A stretch of 64,000 bases of DNA from Hyphococcus sp. Its GTDB lineage: Bacteria > Pseudomonadota > Alphaproteobacteria > Caulobacterales > Parvularculaceae. The DNA lies in assembly GCA_028289605.1 (NCBI GenBank), contig JANQON010000001.1:186001-250000 (forward strand), in the 5' to 3' direction. Below, in pieces: positions 1 to 8,441 of the stretch. The translations under genes were made by a program, and so were the position numbers. Each line of letters begins with the position of its first letter. Position 1 is the first letter of the stretch. Below the pieces are notes generated by a model. It was not told the DNA's origin and did no database searches. It saw nothing but the letters and a program-made list of their open reading frames with translations.

Positions 1-2
1 CC

Positions 3-1475
3 AGTCCGGTTTTTGACCGACTGGGCTCAGGCGCAGATGAGCAACAGCCGGGCGCGCCGTTCTTTGACGAGGTTGAGGCGGCGGCCTTTCCAGATCACGT
101 CCTGCGCTATCGCAATCAGCGATGGGCGGAAGATGTGGGTCTCGGCGATTTGTCGGACGCGCAGTGGATCGACCATTTCGGCCGTTTTGAGCCCTTGCCG
201 GAAAACCTGCCCCGCGCCTTGGCGATCCGCTATCACGGGCACCAGTTTCGTTCCTACAATCCGGAAATCGGCGACGGACGCGGATTTTTGTTCGCCCAAC
301 TGTGCGACGGCCAGGACCGGTTGCTGGACCTCGGAACGAAAGGGTCGGGACAGACGCCGTATTCGCGCTTTGGCGACGGACGGCTGACGCTAAAAGGCGG
401 CGTTCGCGAAGTGCTGGCCACCGAAATGCTCGAGGCGCTTGGCGTTTATACGTCCAAGAGCTTCAGCCTGATCGAGACAGGGGAGGCGTTGGAGCGCAAT
501 GATGAGCCGTCGCCAACGCGGTCATCCGTACTCGTTCGATTGTCCCATTCGCATGTTCGGTTCGGTGTCTTTCAGCGTCTCGCATTTGAGAAAAACGATC
601 AGGCTATCGGCGATCTTGTCGACTATTGCATCCGCCATTTCTATCCCTCGCTTGAGGCGGCGGAAGGGGAAACGCGCATCGTTGAATTTTTCGGGGCGGT
701 TGCGAAAAGAACGGCGAAACTTGTCGCGGACTGGATGGCCGCCGGATTCGTTCACGGTGTTCTGAATACTGACAATATGAATGTCACGGGTGAGAGTTTC
801 GACTATGGGCCGTGGCGTTTCGCTCCAGTCGCCGACCCGAATTTTACGGCCGCTTATTTCGACCAGACCGGTCTTTACGCATTTGGACGGCAGGCGGAGG
901 CGGGGGCCTGGAACCTCGCCCAGTTTGGCGGCGCGCTGTCGCGCATCGCCGACGCTGACGCCCTCAGCGAAGCGTTGCGCGGGTTCGGAGACGATTACGA
1001 AGCCGCGATGGCGGACGCCTATTTTCGCCGGCTTGGCCTCGCCCGCGGCGGCGATGACGACTATGCGACCGTGACGGAGTTTCTTCGGTGGATGACGGCG
1101 TCCGGCGCGCCTTATGAACAGGTTTTCTTTGACTGGTTCTGCGGCGAGCCGTCCCAGGCGCGGGCGGAGACGAGTTCGGCGAAATCGTTTTATCTGACGG
1201 ATGATTTTGCGCCCGTGCGCGAACGGCTATTGGCCCACGCTCCGGAAAAGCCTGAGCGCCTTGAACACGACTATTTCCGCCGATCCGCGCCTCAGACCAT
1301 GCTCATTGAAGACGTCGAAGCGATCTGGTCAGGCGTCGCAGAGCGCGACGACTGGTCCGCCTTTGCGACGAAAATCGACAAAGTTGCTGAAATGAGAGGC
1401 GCTTACGGATTCAACGCATCGCTTTACGATCGTGCGGCGGCGCCTACTTCGTCCGCGGCGAGCGAGAGCGCCTGA
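3..1475 (+). CDS. selO: Protein adenylyltransferase SelO (YdiU/UPF0061), 5' end cut by the window
   Basis: Pseudokinase-fold enzyme that transfers AMP from ATP to Ser, Thr or Tyr of target proteins, linked to redox stress in the known family. The frame is open to the left edge, so only a few N-terminal residues should be missing; about 490 residues are visible. Family landmarks seen: RYRNQRWAEDVGL near the start, KGSGQTPYSR of the nucleotide-binding loop near visible residue 113, the conserved GGVREVLATEMLEALGV helix, and HGVLNTDNM followed by FDYGP near residue 250, which holds the metal-binding Asn and Asp. The visible length fits a family of about 480-500 residues. The last 32 bases overlap a small minus-strand gene. 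The assignment is firm; the true start lies outside the window. Confidence 0.93.
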   Translation, partial: SPVFDRLGSGADEQQPGAPFFDEVEAAAFPDHVLRYRNQRWAEDVGLGDLSDAQWIDHFGRFEPLPENLPRALAIRYHGHQFRSYNPEIGDGRGFLFAQLCDGQDRLLDLGTKGSGQTPYSRFGDGRLTLKGGVREVLATEMLEALGVYTSKSFSLIETGEALERNDEPSPTRSSVLVRLSHSHVRFGVFQRLAFEKNDQAIGDLVDYCIRHFYPSLEAAEGETRIVEFFGAVAKRTAKLVADWMAAGFVHGVLNTDNMNVTGESFDYGPWRFAPVADPNFTAAYFDQTGLYAFGRQAEAGAWNLAQFGGALSRIADADALSEALRGFGDDYEAAMADAYFRRLGLARGGDDDYATVTEFLRWMTASGAPYEQVFFDWFCGEPSQARAETSSAKSFYLTDDFAPVRERLLAHAPEKPERLEHDYFRRSAPQTMLIEDVEAIWSGVAERDDWSAFATKIDKVAEMRGAYGFNASLYDRAAAPTSSAASESA

Positions 1476-1584
1476 CGCCGCGCGCGATCAAGCACGATGC
1501 GGCCAGAAGAAGATTGGCGGTCATGAATCCGAAGATCACATATTCCACCAATCCAGCGGACTGAATAAACTCGTGATACGTCAT
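1444..1584 (-). CDS. Small single-span membrane protein (46 aa), unrecognised
   Basis: A 46-codon frame starting MTYHEFIQSAGLVEY, followed by a hydrophobic stretch (VIFGFMTANLLLAASCLIA, about residues 16-34) and a basic tail rich in Arg and Ser. A GGAGG Shine-Dalgarno lies 8 bases before the ATG, which is the main reason to believe it is translated. By the positive-inside rule the C-terminus would be cytoplasmic. It lies convergent to selO and overlaps the last 32 coding bases of that gene. The upstream side, shared with the gene at 1868, holds an AGCGGA-ata-TCCGCT dyad (1765-1779). No function can be assigned; it resembles no family I recognise beyond small alphaproteobacterial membrane peptides. 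Confidence 0.55.
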   Translation of the reverse strand: MTYHEFIQSAGLVEYVIFGFMTANLLLAASCLIARGVRRSRSPRTK

Positions 1585-1867
1585 CGGGAACGCCTCCGCG
1601 ACAGCCCTCGACACCTCATCCCGAGCAAATTTTCCGCCATAAGGCTTAAAAATGCCTCAAGCGCCGATGCGCGCCCGTTAAGGCCAAAAACGAGACAAAA
1701 TGCCCGCACCCCTTGCGCTCCGGGTCCCTAAGGACTGGTTTTTCCACGGCGAATGGGCGGCTCCAGCGGAATATCCGCTTGTTCCCAATTGGGCGGTTTG
1801 CGGCTAACATCGTTAATCGTCCTTCCCGGTTTGGGGGGATTTTGGTCGGGGAAGTCGTGAGGGGTCG

Positions 1868-3151
1868 ATGACATCCGAAGTCGTGTTGATGAACCGCCAG
1901 GCGGTGGCGATGGCAGCGGACAGCGCCGTCACCATTTCCGGCGACCGCTATCTCAAAACCTATCAATCTGTGGACAAACTGTTCCCGCTGGTCGACGGCC
2001 AGCCGGTTGCGGTGATGATTTACAACAACGCCGAAATCATGTCGACGCCGTGGGAAACGGTGATTTCGCTTTATCGCGAACAATCGCGGGGCCGCACGCT
2101 GGATACCGTGGCGGCTTATGCGGAAGACTTCATGGAGTTTCTGTCGGGCAATCCAGACCTCTTTCCCGCCGATCATCAAGACACTGAGTTTTTCAAGGTT
2201 GTTGCGGTGGTGTTCACCGTCATCGCGGAAGAATTCGATTTTCAGGTCGAACAATTCAAACAGTCGAACGCAGGCCGGCTCTCAGACCATATCAGCGCCA
2301 TGTTCGAATATGTGGTCGGACAAATGCACGCGGACTATCAGCGTTATCCCGACGACAGTCCCCGCGCCGATCTTCCGTGCTTTCCAGGCGGCATGGGCGA
2401 ACAGGTGCGTCGTCGCTATGGCGGAGAGATCGACCAGTTGATGGAAAGTTTGCTGGCCTCGTTGCGGAACGAGTTTCCGGGCCTGTCCATCGGCGAGCAG
2501 ACAAAAGCGCGATTGCGCGAGATCGCGGTTTACGCCGTCACAAAGGACGCGTTTTTCGAGCACTATACCGGCGTTGTCTTCGCCGGTTTCGGAGCCCGTG
2601 AGAAGTTCCCGTCCATGCGCTCCTATCTGACGTCCAGTGTGATTTTGGGCATTTTAAAGCGCAAGCGGGACCGGATCGCCGACATCAATGCGGATTCCGG
2701 GCCGGTGTTTCAGCCCTTTGCCCAGGACCGCATGATCCGGACCTTTCTGACGGGGATGGACCAGCATCTGCGCATGTTTATTTTTTCCGAGACGCTGAAG
2801 CTTTCTATGGGGCTGGTGACCGATGTGGTCGGCCGGACGCCGAACCTTTCCGATGCGCAGCGCGACAAGATTTTTAAGGATTACAGCCAGAACAATCTGC
2901 AGCATGCGTTGCACGAGTTTTTCCGCTCTGTCGACAATTATCAGTATGCAGTGCATACACGCCCGATCCTGCGGGCGGTGAACTCCTTGCCGAAAAAAGA
3001 GCTGGGCGAGACAGCTGCGTCGCTGATCAAGCTTAATTCTTTCCAGCAAAAGGTCATGAATTCTATTGAAACGGTTGGCGGGCCGATCGATGTCGCCGTG
3101 ATCACGCGCAATGGCGGGCTGGAGCTGTCAACGGAAAAGCCGGAGTTGTAA
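1868..3151 (+). CDS. Predicted proteasome-like N-terminal nucleophile (Ntn) hydrolase
   Basis: 427 residues, usually annotated as hypothetical. The N-terminus lines up without gaps with a proteasome beta subunit: after removal of Met1, Thr is residue 1, and the AAD of VAMAADSAVT falls at 15-17, matching the catalytic Asp17. A Lys follows in the SVDKLFPL segment at mature position 36, near proteasome Lys33. PVAVMIYNNAEIM then matches the next core strand and turn. The rest is a long helical region without a family I can name. ATG at 1868 is chosen because it places Thr at position 2. It appears co-transcribed with the next gene, whose ATG is 3 bases past this stop. An inactive Ntn fold or a self-processing peptidase both fit; the substrate is unknown. 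Confidence 0.72.
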   Translation: MTSEVVLMNRQAVAMAADSAVTISGDRYLKTYQSVDKLFPLVDGQPVAVMIYNNAEIMSTPWETVISLYREQSRGRTLDTVAAYAEDFMEFLSGNPDLFPADHQDTEFFKVVAVVFTVIAEEFDFQVEQFKQSNAGRLSDHISAMFEYVVGQMHADYQRYPDDSPRADLPCFPGGMGEQVRRRYGGEIDQLMESLLASLRNEFPGLSIGEQTKARLREIAVYAVTKDAFFEHYTGVVFAGFGAREKFPSMRSYLTSSVILGILKRKRDRIADINADSGPVFQPFAQDRMIRTFLTGMDQHLRMFIFSETLKLSMGLVTDVVGRTPNLSDAQRDKIFKDYSQNNLQHALHEFFRSVDNYQYAVHTRPILRAVNSLPKKELGETAASLIKLNSFQQKVMNSIETVGGPIDVAVITRNGGLELSTEKPEL

Positions 3152-3154
3152 GAG

Positions 3155-3589
3155 ATGACCGATCGCCTGAAGGAAATATGGTCGGGTTTTTCCGGCGCAA
3201 CCGAACGCAAGCTAACCGGCAAGGGCGTCGATAACATTCCGGTGCCGCACAGGGCCGACGAAGAGGCGATGGATGCGCGATTCTTGCCCGAAGGCTACGA
3301 GAGCCCTGCGGAGCGCGCGTTTTCCGCGCTGCGCGCAGACCTGAAAGCCAAAGAAAAAAAATTCGCCCGCAAGTCGAAGAAAAGCGCTGATTTGGCGTCA
3401 GGATCGCAGCCTGCGGGCGAGGCTGGCGCGGACGAACAAAAGTGGGGAACGGACGATCTCAATCTCGGGCTCTGGGGAACGGCGATGCGCGTTGAGCGCT
3501 CCGAGATTGATTACGCCCGGTTCATGGCGTCGGACGCCGGCAAGAAAGCGTTGAAGCGGACAAAGAAAAAACGCTTCGGCATTTTCTAG
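3155..3589 (+). CDS. Hypothetical charged protein (144 aa), partner of the Ntn-like protein
   Basis: Not recognised. A soluble, strongly charged protein without signal peptide or membrane span. A central Lys/Ala-rich stretch (about residues 64-85) looks disordered or coiled, and is followed by a more conserved-looking block WGTDDLNLGLWGTAMRVE and a basic end KKALKRTKKKRFGIF. The start codon follows the upstream stop by 3 bases, so translation is very probably coupled. That suggests an adaptor, substrate or regulator for the proteasome-like protein; this rests on position alone. Confidence 0.7.
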   Translation: MTDRLKEIWSGFSGATERKLTGKGVDNIPVPHRADEEAMDARFLPEGYESPAERAFSALRADLKAKEKKFARKSKKSADLASGSQPAGEAGADEQKWGTDDLNLGLWGTAMRVERSEIDYARFMASDAGKKALKRTKKKRFGIF

Positions 3590-3617
3590 ACGGCGCCCGT
3601 CGGGCAAACGCGGCGGC

Positions 3618-4112
3618 TTACGTCTGCAGTTCGCCAAGCAGTTTTTCCAACAACTCCATGCCAGCGGCCCAGCCCTTGTCGGCGCCGGCCATGGCGGCGG
3701 CGAAACACTGGATTTCGGCGTCGCTGGCTTCGTGAGGAACCCAGGTGAGCCGCATGTCGGTTCCGCCGGAGGCTTCTGTGAACGTCACCGTTGTCAAAAG
3801 CTTCAGCGGCCAGTCGGCCATCATCGGATTGGGAATGGTGTTCCAGTCCGCGTCGGTGTTCGACATCAGGCAAACCAGTTTTTCGGGTTCGTCAACCTCC
3901 ACATACTCCGCACGCTGATAATGGGAATTCTCTCCCCATTTCATTTCGTTAAGCCACAGCCCGCCGGGTTTGACATCGAGCTTGTGTATGATGGTTTCCA
4001 CATTGGGGCCGTACCACGTCGCCAATAGCTTGGGTTCCGTCCATGTCCGCCAAACCAAAGAGCGCGGCGCATCGAATGTTCTTTCGAGCTCGTAAACCGG
4101 CAGATCCGTCAT
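3618..4112 (-). CDS. SRPBCC/AHSA1-type ligand-binding protein
   Basis: 164 residues of the START-like Activator of Hsp90 ATPase (AHSA1) family, a helix-grip fold with a hydrophobic cavity. Visible hallmarks are the opening [18 protein letters not shown], the WYGP motif near residue 34, and a C-terminal helix with [13 protein letters not shown]. It is cytoplasmic, with no signal peptide. Its ATG overlaps the stop of the upstream ArsR gene as ATGA, so the two form one translationally coupled unit. ArsR-AHSA1 pairs are common in bacteria; the regulator usually controls its own operon. The ligand is unknown. Confidence 0.88.
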   Translation of the reverse strand: MTDLPVYELERTFDAPRSLVWRTWTEPKLLATWYGPNVETIIHKLDVKPGGLWLNEMKWGENSHYQRAEYVEVDEPEKLVCLMSNTDADWNTIPNPMMADWPLKLLTTVTFTEASGGTDMRLTWVPHEASDAEIQCFAAAMAGADKGWAAGMELLEKLLGELQT

Positions 4113-4477
4113 TGCTTTGCATCCTGTTGTTGCGTCTGTTTAAGATTCTCCAGAAGATCGTCGAGCTGATCGAGACTCGACGACCAGAATTCGCGAAACT
4201 CTTCCAGCCATCGGGCCGCTTCCGCCATCGGGGCTGCTTTCAGCCGGGCGGGCCGGCGCGAACGATCGACGCCGCGCTCCACCAGCCCCGCCCGTTCGAG
4301 CACTTTGAGATGCTTGGAAACAGCCGGCTGGCTCATTGCAAACGGCGCTGCAATCTCGTTGACGCAAGCCTCTCCATGGCAAAGCCGCGAGAGAATGGCG
4401 CGCCGGGTTGGATCGGCGAGCGCGGCGAAGACCGCATCGAGATGCGGATCAGGCCGATTATAACCAGCAGGTTCCAT
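4109..4477 (-). CDS. ArsR-family winged-helix repressor
   Basis: 122-residue DNA-binding repressor. [14 protein letters not shown] opens the winged-helix domain and [19 protein letters not shown] (about residues 48-66) is the recognition helix-turn-helix. The metal-binding ELCVCDL motif of metal sensors is absent, so it is probably not a metal sensor. The frame stays open upstream, but ATG 4477 is chosen because family homology begins here and the promoter lies directly before it. It is the first gene of a coupled pair with the AHSA1 protein. The likely operator is the dyad over its own start codon (4476-4491), which implies autorepression. Confidence 0.88.
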   Translation of the reverse strand: MEPAGYNRPDPHLDAVFAALADPTRRAILSRLCHGEACVNEIAAPFAMSQPAVSKHLKVLERAGLVERGVDRSRRPARLKAAPMAEAARWLEEFREFWSSSLDQLDDLLENLKQTQQQDAKQ

Positions 4478-4513
4478 AACTATATGGTTATAGTATTGTC
4501 GAAAGCCTGTCAA
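4476..4513 (-). promoter_or_regulatory. Promoter and dyad operator of the ArsR/AHSA1 unit
   Basis: On the minus strand a TTGACA -35 (4508-4513) is followed after 15 bases by TATAAC (4487-4492), which overlaps the dyad ATAACtatatgGTTAT (4476-4491). Transcription would begin about 7 bases on, nearly at the ATG at 4477, so the messenger may be leaderless or almost so. A bound repressor would cover both the -10 box and the start codon. The spacer is shorter than the usual 17, so the exact boxes are uncertain. Confidence 0.5.
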
Positions 4514-4582
4514 GCATCGTCGCGCGCTTGCAATTCGCCGGTTGCGGGTCAGATAGAACGGGAGCAGCCCGGAGACCCGCCC

Positions 4583-4903
4583 ATGATCGTGACCACCACA
4601 GACGCGCCCCCAGGGCAAACGCCGCGCGAAAGCCTCGGGGTTGTGGCCGGCGAGGCCATTCTCGGCGTGAATATTTTTCGTGATCTCTTCGCCGGCATAC
4701 GGGACATCATCGGCGGACGGTCAGGCGGATATCAAAAGGCGCTGCGCGAAGCGCGCGAGCACGCCATGGCGGACATGGAGGCCGAGGCGGCCGCGCTGGG
4801 CGCTGACGCCGTCGTCGGCGTCGATATCGATTACGAGGCTGTCGACACCCAGAAAGGCGCTATGCTTTTGGTGTCATGCAACGGCACGGCGGTGAAACTC
4901 TAG
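4583..4903 (+). CDS. YbjQ family protein (UPF0145/DUF74)
   Basis: 106 residues of the YbjQ family, which forms a pentameric alpha/beta fold; its cellular role is not established. Signature parts are [20 protein letters not shown], a Gly-rich turn GGRSGGY, the long helix [14 protein letters not shown], and [13 protein letters not shown] near residue 75. The open frame runs far upstream, but ATG 4583 is chosen because family homology starts just after it and GGAG lies at good distance. It is divergent from the ArsR unit and ends 5 bases before the convergent cytochrome c gene. Confidence 0.87.
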   Translation: MIVTTTDAPPGQTPRESLGVVAGEAILGVNIFRDLFAGIRDIIGGRSGGYQKALREAREHAMADMEAEAAALGADAVVGVDIDYEAVDTQKGAMLLVSCNGTAVKL

Positions 4904-4907
4904 CGCC

Positions 4908-5615
4908 TTAGTTGTCGCCGTCGGTTGCGGTTTCCACCGCATCGTCAACAACCGCCTCAATGGCCTGGACGCCCTCGTCAAGCGTTTCCGCAGCAGACTC
5001 AATCAGCGCTTCGCCCTCTGTCGCCGCTTCAATCACGAGCGGCGCCGGAAACGGCACGGGGTTATCAGACAGGCTGCCGAGAAAGGCGAGCAATTCGGCG
5101 CGCTTGTTGTCGCGGCCGATGCGCTGGACCATGGCGCCGCCCGGCACATATTCCTGAGAATTGGCGAGATATGCGTCCATGCGCTCATAGGTCCACTCGC
5201 CTTCGAGGGCCGCCAAGGCGCCGGTATAATTGAAGCCGGGAACGCTTGCGACGTCGCGCCCGATGACGCCCCAAAGGTTCGGCCCGGTGCCGTTGGCGCC
5301 GCCGCGCACCAGGGTGTGGCAGGATATGCACAGCGCCGCGCCGCGTTCGCCGGCGGTCACGTTGGCTTCCGCCATCATGGTCCCGAGATCGTAGGGCGCT
5401 TCTTCGCCGCCGCCGGCGGCCGTCGTTGTCTCAAGCTCGACGCAGCAATAGGCGAGGTGCAATTCGTCATCGCCGCCATGATGACCGCCGCCGAAAATCG
5501 CTTTCGCCAGCTGCGGCAGCCCAAAAATCAGAAGCAGCGCAGCGAGCGCAGCGGCGGCGATCTTGTTGGAAAGAAGCGGGTCTTGCTGGTTGTCGCCCGG
5601 CTTGTTGTCAGACAT
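4908..5615 (-). CDS. Membrane-anchored class I cytochrome c (CycM-like)
   Basis: 235 residues with an N-terminal uncleaved anchor (about residues 18-37) and a periplasmic haem domain. CISCH at 96-100 is the covalent haem site; GTGPNLWGVIGRD and, later, GGAMVQRIG (Met axial ligand) are typical of the c552/CycM group that carries electrons from the bc1 complex to cytochrome oxidase. Between anchor and haem domain is a His/Gly/acidic linker with a Cys-Cys pair, and the C-terminus has an unusual acidic tail of about 50 residues after the haem domain. ATG 5615 is chosen because it precedes the anchor; GAGG lies upstream. It is divergent from pheA, a conserved arrangement in alphaproteobacteria. 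Confidence 0.88.
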   Translation of the reverse strand: MSDNKPGDNQQDPLLSNKIAAAALAALLLIFGLPQLAKAIFGGGHHGGDDELHLAYCCVELETTTAAGGGEEAPYDLGTMMAEANVTAGERGAALCISCHTLVRGGANGTGPNLWGVIGRDVASVPGFNYTGALAALEGEWTYERMDAYLANSQEYVPGGAMVQRIGRDNKRAELLAFLGSLSDNPVPFPAPLVIEAATEGEALIESAAETLDEGVQAIEAVVDDAVETATDGDN

Positions 5616-5839
5616 GTCTCGCGCCTCAAGATGTTGGTTATCGGCCCGACGGCGTGCGGGCGGCGTTTTTTCCGCGCGACTTCTAGCGGGCTTGGCGGGG
5701 AAGAGCAATCTGGCGAGACGACGCGGCGGGCGCGGCCTTTTCGCGCGGGAGCGCATCTTCCCAATCGCCGCGCCCATGTTGTCTCTGCGCCATCGATTGG
5801 GCATAACCCGCGGCCCACAGCAGGAAAGTGTCGAGCGCC

Positions 5840-6685
5840 ATGAGTGGAGACAACGCCGCCGCCAAAATCGCCTTTCAAGGCGAGCCCGGCGCATTTTCAG
5901 AAGTCGCCTGTCGTCGCTACGCGCCCGACCTGGAGCCGCTCGCTTGCCCGACGTTCGAGGATGCGTTCGACGCCGTAAAGTCCGGATCCGCGCTTCGCGC
6001 GATGCTGCCGGTCGAAAACTCGCTCGCCGGCCGGGTCGCCGACATCCACCATCTGTTGCCGGCGTCGGATCTCCACATCGTCGCCGAGCACTTCTTGCCG
6101 GTCGAACACCATTTGATGGTCCGGCCCGGCGTCAAATTCGAAGACGTCGCGATTGTGCGCAGCCATGCGATGGCGCTGGGCCAGGTGCGCGGGTTTCTGC
6201 ACAAAAACAGTCTCAAAGCGGAAATGGCCGGAGATACGGCGGGCGCCGCAAGGCGGCTTTCGCAGACGGGCGGACAAAACGAAGCGGTAGTCGCCTCAGA
6301 ATTCGCCGCCGAGAATTATGGTCTCGAGATCCTTGTCCGGAATATCGAGGACGCGGGCCACAACACCACGCGTTTTCTTGAGATGGCGAGCGAGCCCGAC
6401 GACGCCGATCCTGAAGACGGGCCTGTGGTGACGAGTTTTGTATTCGAAGTCCGCAACATTCCCGCGGCGCTTTACAAGGCGATGGGCGGGTTCGCCACCA
6501 ACGGCGTCAACATGACTAAACTGGAAAGCTATCAGCAGGGCGGCGCCTTCACCGCGACCATGTTCTACGCCGACATTGAAGGGCATCCGAGCCATGAGCC
6601 GGTCAGATTGGCGCTGGAAGAACTCGGGTTTTTTTCAAGCTCGCTGAAAATTCTGGGCGTCTATAAATCCGCGCGGGAACGCTAG
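5840..6685 (+). CDS. pheA: Prephenate dehydratase
   Basis: Monofunctional enzyme that converts prephenate to phenylpyruvate in phenylalanine synthesis. The catalytic domain opens with KIAFQGEPGAFSE and contains the NTTRFL motif with the catalytic Thr and Arg; an ACT domain follows (GGFATNGVNMTKLES) and would bind phenylalanine for feedback control. The length of 281 residues is normal. A GTG at 5828 is in frame 12 bases upstream but sits almost on top of the AGGA, so ATG 5840 is preferred; neither spacing is ideal. It ends with a 4-base convergent overlap with nudC. Confidence 0.93.
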   Translation: MSGDNAAAKIAFQGEPGAFSEVACRRYAPDLEPLACPTFEDAFDAVKSGSALRAMLPVENSLAGRVADIHHLLPASDLHIVAEHFLPVEHHLMVRPGVKFEDVAIVRSHAMALGQVRGFLHKNSLKAEMAGDTAGAARRLSQTGGQNEAVVASEFAAENYGLEILVRNIEDAGHNTTRFLEMASEPDDADPEDGPVVTSFVFEVRNIPAALYKAMGGFATNGVNMTKLESYQQGGAFTATMFYADIEGHPSHEPVRLALEELGFFSSSLKILGVYKSARER

Positions 6686-7590
6686 TCCCCCGACCATCTT
6701 TCCAGCAATTGCCGCGCAATCGTAAATGTTGGCGGCAGGAAAAAGTCCTTCTCTTCGCCGCCGATGATTGCACGGATGTCCTCTTTGGCGATCCAGCGCG
6801 CTTCAACAATTTCGCGTTCGTCCAGTCTTAGATCGCGTGACGCCGCGTCGGCGATGAAGCCCATCATCAGGGAATTTGGGAACGGCCAGGGTTGCGAGAA
6901 CTGATACCGGACGTTGGTGAGGATGACGCCGGCCTCCTCAAAGAGCTCGCGCGCCGCAGCTTCTTCCGGCGTTTCGCCCGCTTCGACAAACCCGGCGAGC
7001 GCAGAGAGAAAGCCCGGCGGAAAATGCGGCGAGCGGCCCATCAGGCAAGCGCCGCCGTGAACGGCGAGGACGATGGCGACCGGCGACACGCGCGGGAAAT
7101 GTTCCGCCCCACAAGATCCGCACACTGACTTTGCGCCGCTCATCGAGAAGTCAACAGGGGCGCCGCAATTAGCGCAGAAGCGGTGCTTGCGGCGCCATTC
7201 AAACAGCCAGCGCGCCTGACCGATGATGGCGAGATCGCCGCGCGGCAGCACGCTCGCCGCCGCGCGCAGGTTCATGTACTCCCCAATGTCGGCAAACGGC
7301 GCAGCCTCCGGCGACTCGCTGGCGTCTGAAACATCGACGGCGAAGTAAGCAACACCATCTCGCGCGCCGAGCGCAATCAACGGGGAAGTGTTTGGAAACT
7401 CAGACCGCGCAGCGATCGATAGAAACGCCGCCTCGCCTGAAACCACCAAAGGATCACCGCGCCACAAAGGGAGCAAAAGACTGTTTGGCGCAGCCAGCAG
7501 AGACCGCACCGCTTCGTCCTGGTCGACTTCCACGTTCAGTCGGGACAGCGGGCTTTCTGCAAACCAGTTGGGGTTGTCGCCGGGATTCAT
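6682..7590 (-). CDS. nudC: NAD(+) diphosphatase / RNA deNADding hydrolase NudC
   Basis: 302-residue Nudix hydrolase that splits NADH or NAD(+) to NMN and AMP and can remove NAD caps from RNA. Seen: a variable N-terminal domain, a four-Cys zinc ribbon (CANC then CGSC), the Nudix box (GFVEAGE then REL and EEAG), and the NudC-specific SQPWPFPNSLM motif after it. The N-terminal domain lines up with the alphaproteobacterial form. It is convergent with pheA, overlapping by 4 bases. Confidence 0.94.
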   Translation of the reverse strand: MNPGDNPNWFAESPLSRLNVEVDQDEAVRSLLAAPNSLLLPLWRGDPLVVSGEAAFLSIAARSEFPNTSPLIALGARDGVAYFAVDVSDASESPEAAPFADIGEYMNLRAAASVLPRGDLAIIGQARWLFEWRRKHRFCANCGAPVDFSMSGAKSVCGSCGAEHFPRVSPVAIVLAVHGGACLMGRSPHFPPGFLSALAGFVEAGETPEEAAARELFEEAGVILTNVRYQFSQPWPFPNSLMMGFIADAASRDLRLDEREIVEARWIAKEDIRAIIGGEEKDFFLPPTFTIARQLLERWSGD

Positions 7591-7624
7591 GGGCGTGGCT
7601 TGTAGCTGCGCCCGCGCGATGAGG

Positions 7625-8125
7625 CTAGGCGCTTTTCAGATCGCCGCGGCGCAGGATCATAATCGACACCGCAAGCGCCCAGCTTACGCAGGCGGAATAA
7701 AACAACGCGCCGGAGAATTTCGCTGGTTCGCCATTGGCCCACTCTACCGGCGTTTCGATTCCGAGCGGGGTAAACAAGTGGAATACGATCGCGCCCGACA
7801 TAATGCCGAAGGCGATCAATGCGCCCAGGAACTGCGACTTGCCGATCAGCCCGGCGTTTTGCTTCATTAACAAAAGGACCGCTGGAACGCCGATCAAGAG
7901 GATTGCGGCGAGAAGCTCGCCGAGGCCGATGATCCAGGGTCCCGCGGGAAAGAAGAGACCGATGCCCGACCAGTCCCGGAGCGTTGTGAAAATGTGCTCC
8001 GGCGTCGGATGTCCGGTGAACTTAAAACGCAACGAGTCCAAAAAAATTGCGGAGATGAAGACCCCGCCGCCCCAAACGATCAGCCGCGAAAAAAGGTTCA
8101 TGATGGTCGCCCCATTTTTGTCCAT
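7625..8125 (-). CDS. Four-span membrane protein, possibly DoxX-like
   Basis: 166 residues with four predicted spans (about residues 12-30, 58-83, 95-115 and 138-158) and short loops. FKFTGHP followed by a Trp/Gly-rich segment and GELLAAILL in span 2 recalls DoxX-type membrane proteins, but the match is by general shape only. An in-frame ATG at 8101 gives MNLFSRLIV directly before the first span and is an alternative start; neither start has a clear Shine-Dalgarno. It stands alone between nudC (same strand) and the SRP RNA (opposite strand). Confidence 0.7.
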   Translation of the reverse strand: MDKNGATIMNLFSRLIVWGGGVFISAIFLDSLRFKFTGHPTPEHIFTTLRDWSGIGLFFPAGPWIIGLGELLAAILLIGVPAVLLLMKQNAGLIGKSQFLGALIAFGIMSGAIVFHLFTPLGIETPVEWANGEPAKFSGALFYSACVSWALAVSIMILRRGDLKSA

Positions 8126-8234
8126 GCGAGTCCCGAGCGCCCGCCTGTTCCGTTGATAGGTCTATAGCGCGGAACGCCGCGGGCCGGCGATCAACTCTCG
8201 CGCGCGCGCCATCACGGGGTCGTCAATTCGCCCC

Positions 8235-8265
8235 TTGCAATCGCCGGGACGAGCGCGGATATACA
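8235..8265 (+). promoter_or_regulatory. Probable promoter of the SRP RNA gene
   Basis: TTGCAA (8235-8240) and TATACA (8260-8265) are separated by 19 bases, and the first base of the SRP RNA helix (8271) is 6 bases past the -10 box. The agreement of the start with the RNA end is the main support; the spacer is longer than ideal. Confidence 0.45.
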
Positions 8266-8270
8266 GCCTC

Positions 8271-8365
8271 GGAAGGCTGGCGGACGCAGCTCTCGCCAAC
8301 CCGGTCAGGTCCGGAAGGAAGCAGCCGTAACGAGTTTTCGCTGCGGGTCGTTTCAGCCTTCCACC
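8271..8365 (+). ncRNA. ffs: Signal recognition particle RNA (small bacterial type, 4.5S)
   Basis: The apical domain is unmistakable: GGTCAGGTCCGGAAGGAAGC with the GGAA tetraloop and the asymmetric loops bound by Ffh. The ends pair as GGAAGGCT (8271-8278) with AGCCTTCC (8355-8362), giving a hairpin of about 92 bases, the usual short form without an Alu domain. It directs ribosomes with signal-anchor nascent chains to the membrane through Ffh and FtsY. In many alphaproteobacteria this gene lies directly upstream of dnaX; here two extra genes intervene. Confidence 0.96.
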
Positions 8366-8441
8366 CCAAAAATTATTCAGCAAAAACATAAGCTTGACTG
8401 CCCTACGCGTGGCGGTCAGCTGTACTTAGTGTCTATTTTTC

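Noticed and set aside
5563..6381. Plus-strand frame through the cytochrome c/pheA gap
   Set aside because: Arg-rich, overlaps the start of pheA and the antisense of cytochrome c; no translation signals.
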